From assembly GCF_000331535.1 (NCBI RefSeq), contig NZ_AMZN01000025.1, positions 35,772 through 99,771 of the forward strand: a DNA stretch of 64,000 bases, written 5' to 3'. Every line of letters begins with the position of its first letter. The first letter of the stretch is position 1. Positions 10,401 through 18,300 of the stretch are shown piece after piece. Source of the stretch: Fulvivirga imtechensis AK7 (GTDB lineage: Bacteria; Bacteroidota; Bacteroidia; Cytophagales; Cyclobacteriaceae). The notes beneath the pieces are model-generated. The model was given only the letters and a program-made list of their open reading frames with translations. It did not search any database and had not been told where the DNA came from. A program made the position numbers and the translations under genes.

Positions 10401-13400
10401 ATGATACATTTTTTATGATTTTTTGTACCGGCCTACCATCTGTTTGCTGAAACGATGTTCGCAACATTTCGTGGCGTGCTATCAATTTCCTAAAAGCGGC
10501 AGAAAGCCGTTCTTTTTTCAAGTCGCCCCGGAGACTGATGAGTTGAGGTAAATTGTAGGCTAGTGACCTTTCGTCTAGTTTATTCAGAAAATAAATTCTT
10601 CTTTGTGAAGAAGATAGTTCATAAAATTCCTTTTCCACGGCACGCTCAATAGCGTCATAACCAATAGGGGCTTCTTCGCTGACTTCTGAGCTGTGATCGA
10701 CAAGATTCTTAATAGTCGGTTTTTTGAAAAAATCGGAGATAGTTAGATCCATATTGAACCTTTTATTCAATCGCCCGATAAGAGTAAGTGCTTTCAATGA
10801 ATCTCCCCCGAGCTCAAAGAAATTATCATTCAGGCCAACCTTTGCATACCCTAATACTACTTCCCAAATTTTACAGAAATCACTTTCCAAAGGCGTGGCC
10901 GGTGACACATAAGGCACCGACAAATCAGGCCGAACACGCAATGAGTTGGAAAAGATTTTTTCATCCTGGGGATGCCCATCGACATTCTGAGCCTCAATGA
11001 TGTTTCTTATCTGTGCGGGATCATTCCTGGATATGATCACCTGAGGAGCATACTCATTCAACAGTCTGTCAAATATTTTTCTTCCTTCCTCATCTGTAAT
11101 ACCATCCTTTAAGAATTGCAGATGTGCCCTGCTATTTTCCTGCTCTTCTTTGGTAACCGCACCTATTTCATCCTCTGTCAACTTGAAAATGTCCCAATTT
11201 ACCGCTATGGTTCGAATGCTACTTATCGATTTAAGGTAGGCTGCGAAGCCATCAAGGAAAAGGTTAGCTCCAGAATAAGTAGTGAAATGCTTAAGAGGAA
11301 CAATAGCACTCAATGAGGAGTGAAACATAAAAAAGTCCAGTTTCTTGCTTTTAATGCTATTGTACAGTGAGATGGTCCCATGTACCTTGGGTTGAAGAAT
11401 GGCATTCATTGAATCGTAAGTAGCCGTGTCTAAGGGAGTATAATGATAAAAGCCAGCCCCGTGAATTACGCCATTTATTGGACCAAGTTCCTTCTCTATT
11501 CTTTTGACACAGCTTCGCATGTTTACCTCGTCTGCCAGGTCTACCTGATATACATTAACTTCAGCCCCTGATGCCTCCAGTTCTACCAGCTTAATGACCT
11601 TATTGTGTATATCCCTACATTTTTCTGGTAGCACCTTGGCCTCACCCATACCCAATTCTACCGGGTATATCTCTTGTGAAAGCAGCAGATCCAGTGAACA
11701 ATCCCTCCAATTTTTCCAGCTTTCTTTTCCTGGAAAAACAGATCGTGTCAGCAAAGCAAGTTTTATGTTATTATGTTTTCGAAGATATTCTGAAAATTTG
11801 AACCCAAAAATCCCCAAACCACCGGTTATCATATAAACACCCTTGTCCCTGACCTGTATACTTTTTATATTCCGGGTACGGGGAGGTCGTTGTATAAGTA
11901 TCTGCTCCCACCGAATATTATTTCTATAAGCAATTATATTTTTTTTATTATCAGCAAAAACCTCTTTTACTATTTGTCCCGTGATTCGATCCAAATGAGC
12001 GATATTATCAGCAGTAAACTCCAAATCCACTAGCTTACATAATATATTGGGGTATTCAGCAGGTATGACTTTAAAAGTACTTATAGCTAATGAGTGGAAA
12101 GGATTTATTTGTTCATTTCCTGTGATTTCATACGCACTGTTAGTCAAAGTCAAAAGCTTAAGTTCCTTCTCTGCTGAGACCCTGGAATGAGCTCTTACTA
12201 AATGAATATTGCTATAAAAGCATTGAAATACTCTACCGTTTATATCTAGATCAGTAGTCACCTCGAAAGGATTGCTATCTAGCGACAGACCATTAACTAC
12301 TATGTCAAAGTGTTTACCTCGATCATGCTCGTTCTTGAACACTTTAATAAAGTGGTCTTCGTTGGTGATGTCTATAGTATATTCACCTTTTTCTTGAGAA
12401 TACTTATCTGACTTGTATACTACAACTACTTCGTGGCCTGCCTGGCTAAGCCTGCGGATAAAACAGTCCTCAAACTGTTCATTATCCAATAGTACAAGCC
12501 ACTTAGCCTGTATGGTATTGATATCTTCCACCAGTTCTATTGACGACTTTTGCCAGGATATCTCATAGAACCAATCGTCCACATTTTTGGAATAAGTTTT
12601 ACCATGCCGGGGGGATGAATACGTGCCGTTCAAATTAATGTCAATTTTATTGGCATTAGCTTTAGGCCAGTATCTTTCCCTTTGAAAGGGGTAAAGTGGT
12701 AGCTTGATTTTGGAGGGAGTATGGTCTCCATATAACTCACTGAAATCAACCGCAACACCGCTTTTCCATACTTCCCCGAGTACCTCCAGGAATTTCTGTT
12801 GATCATTAATTACTTCCTTAGGTTTGCGCACCGTATCTATTACCACATGGTCCGGACTGTACTGATTATGTTTTTTTACAAAGGTGGACAGTACACTGCC
12901 AGGTCCTATTTCAATAAAAATGTTAAAGGATTTGTTGATCAATGTAGTTATACCCGACTCGAAGTTCACACATTGCCTTAGGTGCTTACCATAATACTCA
13001 GGATCCATAGCTTGGGCCGCTGTAATCCAGACTCCTGTAAGATTAGATATATAGGGAATTGCAGGAGCGCTCAATTTGGCTTTCCTTACCTCACCTACAA
13101 ACTCTTCTACCATAGGAGTCACAAGATCTGAATGAAATGCATGTGAGGTCCTTAATCTTGAAAAGTGAATCTTATTTTGTTCGAGTTCTATACATAAATC
13201 ATCTATGTCTTCAGTTTTCCCAGAGAGGGTGACCAATTCAGAACTATTGAGACAGGCCACTGATATCTCCTCTCTTAGAAATGGCTTAATGGCATCGGGG
13301 CTTACCATTACACTTATCATGCTTCCGCGTTCCATTGACTGCATTAGCCTTCCTCTTACTTCTACCAATTTAAGGGCATTTTCCAGGTCAAACACTCCTG

Positions 13401-15279
13401 AAATAGTTGCGGCTACGTATTCCCCTATGCTGTGACCAATAAGGGCTGTTGGTTTTATCCCAAATGATATGAAGAGCTTTGCAAGGGCATACTCCACTGC
13501 AAATATGGCTAACTGGGTATAATATGTTTCATCGATAGATTCTTCACCCTCACCTGAATCAAATATCAGCTTGTAAATATCTATATTAAAGGATTTTACA
13601 ACTGCGTTGCATCGGTCAAACTCAGCTTTGAATACTCTGTAGGATCCATATAGATTCCGGCACATCCCACGATACTGTGCCCCCTGTCCGGGAAACATAA
13701 ATACTGTATGTGGAATGGTTTTTAAACGGGATATTTCTCCGTAGCTATGGTTCAATTTTTTAACCAGATCACTTCTTGAATCAAAATGAATGCCCATTCT
13801 ATACTCAAGGAATTTACGAGTGGTTTGGGCAGAGAAGGCAAGATCTTTTAAATCGATCTTCTCATTTGCTGCCAGGCGTAGGTATCTAGAAATCAGTTCT
13901 TCAAGAGCGTTTTGAGACCGAGCAGACAATAAAAGTACATTTTTCTGATCCATTCCGGTGCTAGTGTGTTTGGTATTGGGGATATATTCTTCCAATATCA
14001 GATGAGCATTTGTGCCTCCAATACCGAAAGAGCTAACCGCCGCTCTTCTGGCCCTATGCTGCGTATCCCATTCCTTCAGCTCACTCACAACATAGAATGG
14101 GCTGCTTTCAAAGTCGATCTTTGAACTGGGACTTTCATAGTTAATGCTCGGTGGGATCTGTTTGTTCTCCAGAGCCAGCACCGTCTTAATAAAGCTGGCT
14201 ACTCCAGCTGCCGCCACCAAATGTCCTATGTTTGATTTTACCGAACCAATTCCACAAAACTGTCTTTTGCTGGTATCAAAACATCGTTTAAGCGCTTCTA
14301 TCTCTATGGGATCCCCCAAAGAAGTCCCCGTGCCGTGAGCCTCGACATATTCAATGGTCTCGGGGTTAACCTCAGCAAACTGCTGTGCCATCTTTATAAC
14401 ATTGGCCTGACCAACAACACTGGGGGATGTATAGGTGGTTTTAATTTTTCCATCATTATTTATCGCTGATCCCTTGATAATCGCATGTATATGATCACCG
14501 TCTCGGACAGCCGTTTGTAGTCTCTTTAAGGCTACCACACCTACCCCATCGCCCCATATAGTACCATTTGCTTTTTGATCAAAAGGCCTACAGCGACCAT
14601 CAGGGCTTATTATAAAGCCCTCCATATACTCAAATCCAGTTTTTGGAGGTAGTACAAAGGATACACCTCCTGCTAATGCCATGTCGCACTCTCCTGATAT
14701 AAGCGCATTGCCTGCCAAATGTATAGCCACTAATGACGTGGAGCATAGGGTATTCAAGGTAAAGCTTGGCCCCGTCAATCCAAGATTGTATGATATTCTG
14801 GTGGTAAGCATATCTTTGCTACTAATCAAATCTGTAGCAAAGTCCATTCTACCACCCGATGAACGTAATATATCCTGCCACTGTCTGCTACTGAAGCCTC
14901 CAGCATAAAGGCCTATTTGCCCTCGATACTTCTCGGGATAATAACCCGCACTCTCCAATGCATGCCATACGCACTCATGAAAAACACGTATCTGTGGATC
15001 CATCTTCATTGCTTCTTCTGCTGTATACCCAAAAAAATGAGCATCGAACATATCAGTATCTTCCATGTATCCCTTCGCCTTGACGTAATTTGGGTCTTTC
15101 AAAGATTCCTCTTCTACATCATGCTCTCTCAATTCATCGTCACTAAAAAATCTGATGCTCTCCTTGCCCTCTATTAGGTTCTCCCAAAATTCATCCAGAT
15201 TTTTAGCTCCGGGAAATCTTCCCGACATACCTACCACAGCTATTTCGAATCCAGTTTCGTCTTGTATTATTTTCTCCAT
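7486..15279 (-). CDS. Hybrid PKS-NRPS, KS-AT-KR-ACP-C-A-PCP
   Basis: A 2,597-aa one-PKS-plus-one-NRPS-module protein. KS about 9-430 with Cys179 (TLCSTSL), EAHGTGT and SNIGH. AT about 510-800 with FPGQG, Ser617 in GHSIGEY and HAFHS (malonyl type). KR from about 1,150 with TGGLGIFG, a slightly unusual cofactor loop, and catalytic YSGAN near 1,332. ACP serine near 1,491 (GGDSL). C domain with HHIITDG near 1,680. A domain with YTSGSTG near 2,146 and YKTGDL. PCP with GGNS near 2,530. The A-domain pocket reads D-A-L-F-A-G-L-I-V-(K). I cannot match this to a known code; it is mostly hydrophobic, so a neutral residue is likelier than a charged one. The KR lacks an LDD motif. The gene lies 41 bp after the KR-DH PKS and 16 bp before the next PKS-NRPS, so it is in the same transcript. 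Confidence 0.96.
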   Translation of the reverse strand: MEKIIQDETGFEIAVVGMSGRFPGAKNLDEFWENLIEGKESIRFFSDDELREHDVEEESLKDPNYVKAKGYMEDTDMFDAHFFGYTAEEAMKMDPQIRVFHECVWHALESAGYYPEKYRGQIGLYAGGFSSRQWQDILRSSGGRMDFATDLISSKDMLTTRISYNLGLTGPSFTLNTLCSTSLVAIHLAGNALISGECDMALAGGVSFVLPPKTGFEYMEGFIISPDGRCRPFDQKANGTIWGDGVGVVALKRLQTAVRDGDHIHAIIKGSAINNDGKIKTTYTSPSVVGQANVIKMAQQFAEVNPETIEYVEAHGTGTSLGDPIEIEALKRCFDTSKRQFCGIGSVKSNIGHLVAAAGVASFIKTVLALENKQIPPSINYESPSSKIDFESSPFYVVSELKEWDTQHRARRAAVSSFGIGGTNAHLILEEYIPNTKHTSTGMDQKNVLLLSARSQNALEELISRYLRLAANEKIDLKDLAFSAQTTRKFLEYRMGIHFDSRSDLVKKLNHSYGEISRLKTIPHTVFMFPGQGAQYRGMCRNLYGSYRVFKAEFDRCNAVVKSFNIDIYKLIFDSGEGEESIDETYYTQLAIFAVEYALAKLFISFGIKPTALIGHSIGEYVAATISGVFDLENALKLVEVRGRLMQSMERGSMISVMVSPDAIKPFLREEISVACLNSSELVTLSGKTEDIDDLCIELEQNKIHFSRLRTSHAFHSDLVTPMVEEFVGEVRKAKLSAPAIPYISNLTGVWITAAQAMDPEYYGKHLRQCVNFESGITTLINKSFNIFIEIGPGSVLSTFVKKHNQYSPDHVVIDTVRKPKEVINDQQKFLEVLGEVWKSGVAVDFSELYGDHTPSKIKLPLYPFQRERYWPKANANKIDINLNGTYSSPRHGKTYSKNVDDWFYEISWQKSSIELVEDINTIQAKWLVLLDNEQFEDCFIRRLSQAGHEVVVVYKSDKYSQEKGEYTIDITNEDHFIKVFKNEHDRGKHFDIVVNGLSLDSNPFEVTTDLDINGRVFQCFYSNIHLVRAHSRVSAEKELKLLTLTNSAYEITGNEQINPFHSLAISTFKVIPAEYPNILCKLVDLEFTADNIAHLDRITGQIVKEVFADNKKNIIAYRNNIRWEQILIQRPPRTRNIKSIQVRDKGVYMITGGLGIFGFKFSEYLRKHNNIKLALLTRSVFPGKESWKNWRDCSLDLLLSQEIYPVELGMGEAKVLPEKCRDIHNKVIKLVELEASGAEVNVYQVDLADEVNMRSCVKRIEKELGPINGVIHGAGFYHYTPLDTATYDSMNAILQPKVHGTISLYNSIKSKKLDFFMFHSSLSAIVPLKHFTTYSGANLFLDGFAAYLKSISSIRTIAVNWDIFKLTEDEIGAVTKEEQENSRAHLQFLKDGITDEEGRKIFDRLLNEYAPQVIISRNDPAQIRNIIEAQNVDGHPQDEKIFSNSLRVRPDLSVPYVSPATPLESDFCKIWEVVLGYAKVGLNDNFFELGGDSLKALTLIGRLNKRFNMDLTISDFFKKPTIKNLVDHSSEVSEEAPIGYDAIERAVEKEFYELSSSQRRIYFLNKLDERSLAYNLPQLISLRGDLKKERLSAAFRKLIARHEMLRTSFQQTDGRPVQKIIKNVSFDIEEINAKAGLDEIIKNFVRPFDLSAPPLLRVGLIHQSRKEHLLLIDVHHIITDGVSQGILIRDFMALYDEEDLPELGLQYRDYSEWQQSATQLKLLADQRDFWKKEFAEEASVLDLPTDFARPQVKSYAGSSISFTIEEAETKKLKAVGEQLGATMFMTLLAVFNVFLSKLSNQVDITIGTGVAGRNHTDLEDVLGMFVNTLALRNFPKGELSFKEFLAEVKRRTLSCFDNQSYSYEDLVEDLNIPRDTGRNPLTDVMLVFQNFGLEELSIPGLKLTPEGNVNHISKFDLTLIAIEADNQLNIQFEYSTDLFEQQTIERFVAYFKNIVSEVVLDANKKLNSITILSADEYHQLANEFNKTAASYAIDRSLIEVFEEQVHLYPSNLALVQGEQEITYKELNNRANWIAKKIAEKINGVNQKIALLLPPSIDWVASILGILKCGGIYVPLSIDSPPERLRHILADSDARLLITDSDNLGEKTSTELTTELLEINSWDNPKTVYDNPDRKNANEDTLYIIYTSGSTGLPKGVEIPHSGVLNTAIFYKELFEVKANTKMSQVANVSFDAAALEVWPCILHGATLYIAPSEVRLDPAAMYNWLLANAIEVTFQVPAIAEYLLRQEWHGSHCLLGGMAIGGDRLTYFPKKKMPFKIYNLYGPTEDSIVSTYAEVAPGSGQTQYIIGKPIANKQIYIMDEAHNLQPIGVTGELCISGVGLASRYLNNDVLTRQKFIENPYREGSRIYKTGDLARRLPDGNIEFLGRKDDQVKIRGYRIELGEIENLMMANSEVEDALVMVTKSNDEVYLTAYYISKNEESTPQTLRHYLSELLPDYMLPTFYVRVDQWPLNANGKIDRGCLPVPEFTTEDDYSPPSSEIESILVDAWGEVLGLNREIISVNKNFFELGGNSRKIIQLKSQIDKQTDLDITVMELFRYTSISSLVKHINKRNGKKQELFSELDSEVSEMEGLIRNLD

Positions 15280-15320
15280 TTCGCAAGAATTATAACTTTA
15301 TTTGATTAGCAGGCGCTATT

Positions 15321-18300
15321 TTAGTCACTGGTTAAGAGTCGCCTTTGCAATAACTTTCGACCCTCATTAACCTGATCAGTACGATCAATTATTTCTTCTT
15401 TCTTTTCATCTTCCCCTAGTTCCTGAGCAATGAAATTGGCCAGCGCTTTTATATTGGGATTTTCAAAGATCACTGCTACAGGAAGTTCAATTTGGAACCC
15501 TTCCTCTATTCCAATCTTTATCTCAGCCACATCCAGAGAGGAAATACCTAGCTCGAAGAAGTTGTCATTAACCCCTACCTTGTCTATTCTTAAGTAATTT
15601 TGAAAAAATTCACATAATTTTTCCTGTCTGTCATTTATGGGTGCTTCGTATAATTCAGACAGCTCAGGCCTACCTGTAAATGGCTGGTCATTATCGGATT
15701 TATTGGACTTAAAGTAAGAATATGCATCCGTATCCTCACCACTTTCTAGAATAGCTCTCAAATCGTTGTTAGAAACTACAACTTGTGAGTAATCAGAGCT
15801 ACCTGTAAGTAAGTAGTTGGAAAGAATCGTATCAAATATTTTAGTGCCTTCTTCACTTTTAATTCCTTCTTCGAGAAGCGCATCCTTACTATCTTCCCTC
15901 TTTTGGTCATACAGCTTTCCTATTCCTCCACCCCCTTTAACCGTATCGCTATACACTTTTTTCAAAATGTACTCCTCAATGGAAATGATAAGTTCTCCAA
16001 ATTCATCAACAAGGTTGACATTGAATGAGATAGTTTCTTTCAGTCCCTGCAGATTACCATTCTGCTTTACATAGCTGTACAATTTTTGTGGTATCGCCTT
16101 ATACACCTTCATGTTTTTAAAAGAGAAAGGTAAATATTCGTTCTGTCCGATCTTCCATGCTGCGAAATAGTTAAAAGCAATATCGAGCATTGCCGGGTGA
16201 TAATTATAATCTGTAAAGTCATCGCTATACTCGTCAGGCATCTCTATCGCAGCTACTCCCTCCTCCTCGCCCAGGTGGATCGATTTTAGACAGGTCCATC
16301 TCTTTCCCAATTCCAGGAAAGAGGTATCTTTATTCAATTCGTTTTTAGCATTATCAATAGTTTGTGCATTACAGCGTTGAAGTATCTGAGCTATATTAAC
16401 CGTATCACGTTTCTCAAGCCCTAAGGCCTCTAAAGTACCTTTAGCACAAAGCCCGTCTTTCTCTGAGTTATATTTTTGCCTAATAGAAAAATGATAGACG
16501 CCCGATTCTTCCTTAAGAACTGTGTACAGTGACTTCTCTGTATTTTCATCAACCACGAATGGTGTATATAAATTTAAGTTGTGTATTTTAAATTGTTTAG
16601 TTGCAAATTCATTAGAGGCAATAAAACCCAACATCTCCACATAAGTAGCACCTGGTAATACCGGTTGATTTAATATTCTGTGTTCGTCTATCATCCAGTG
16701 AAGCTGGGGGCTAAGATGAGACAGATACACTCTCTTTTGCTCCATATTGGCCTGCCCTACAAAAAGAGGATGCTCCAATAAATCTCCAGGTTCAACCCTG
16801 ATATCATCCTCTCTGTTGAGCTCCTTCATGGCTTTGGTTGCCATCCCTACTTCCTGCCAGATATCCCAGTTAAAACAAATGACATTCCTTTTGCCCTGAG
16901 CATTTTTATAGTGTGTATATGCATCAAGAAATGAGTTAGAGGCTGTGTAACTCATCTGGCCAAACGTGCCGGTGATACTACTAATTGACGAACAAAGTAC
17001 CATAAAATCGAGATTATTGTTACCTTGTTGCAATAATTCATCTAGTATAAGTGTACCAAAAACCTTTGAATTCATGGTATCGTAAATAAGGTTTGGTTCC
17101 AGTGTTGGAATAATGTTTCCCCCCGCTACACCTGCACAATGTAAAACACCATTGACAGGACCAAACTTTGCCTGTACCTGGTTTACACAAGACTCCATGC
17201 TACTTTTGTCAGCCACGTCAGCTTTTACCAACATCACCTCAGCGCCATTACTTTCTATTTCCTGAATTCTTCTGATTCTATCGGCAATGTTGCCTCCCGA
17301 TTTCACTAGTTTATCCCATTTGTTTCTGTCAGGAAATTCACTTCTGCCAGTAAGCGCAAGTTTTACTTTGGCTGTTTTGGATAAATAAGTTGCAAGTTCC
17401 ACTCCTATACCTCCCAATCCTCCAGTGACCAAGTAAACTCCATTATCCTTTATGATATTTTGAAGTTCAAGCTCATATTTAAAGGGCATACTCTCGAAGG
17501 TTCTGGTAAAAAGCTTGTCGTTTCTTAATGCCAATATTTTATCGTTGCTGTTATGGGTAATCATTGCATTTATAGCATCATTAGCCAAAACCGGTCTTTC
17601 CAGATGCTTTAAGTCCAGATCCAATCCCCACAGGTCGATGTTTTTATACTCTAACGGCACCGTGGTGATGGCACCCAGTACAGTGGCATTAAGTGGGTTC
17701 AGTATATCTTTGTAGCTTATATGGTGAATATTATTGGTGAAGATTTTAATATTTACTTTGTTTTTTGGGAAAATAGCACTAATCGTCTGCACAATAAATA
17801 GGATACTTATCAGTCCTTTAGCCTGAAATTCTCTGGACTTACTCGAATGAATATCTAATTCACTATCAAAATTCAATGACCAAAAGTGCAGAATATTGAT
17901 CTCCTTATCATTGATACCTGCCTTCAACTCGTTGAAAAGTTGCTTATAGTCATGTTTGTTTTCATGGTTAATCACATATCCGTTCTTGAGGCGTTTATAC
18001 TCATCACCATTGTTTACAATTAGGGCGTATTTAGATAGTTCTTTGGTTTGCGTTAAGATATGCTGTGAAACAAGATCGCCATCCTCAGCAAAAACTATCC
18101 AAGACTTACTATTGGTATCAAGTGTTTGCGGTTCTAATGCTGTCTCTACCCAAGTAGGTCTGTATAATCTCCTGTTATAGAGCATCTCGGAATCCTTGTA
18201 TTTTACCGTTCCATCTGCCGCTCCCTGAGCTATTTGATAAACATTTCCTTTCACCCAATGCTTTTTCCGCTCAAAGGGATATACGGGCACAGATACCTTT

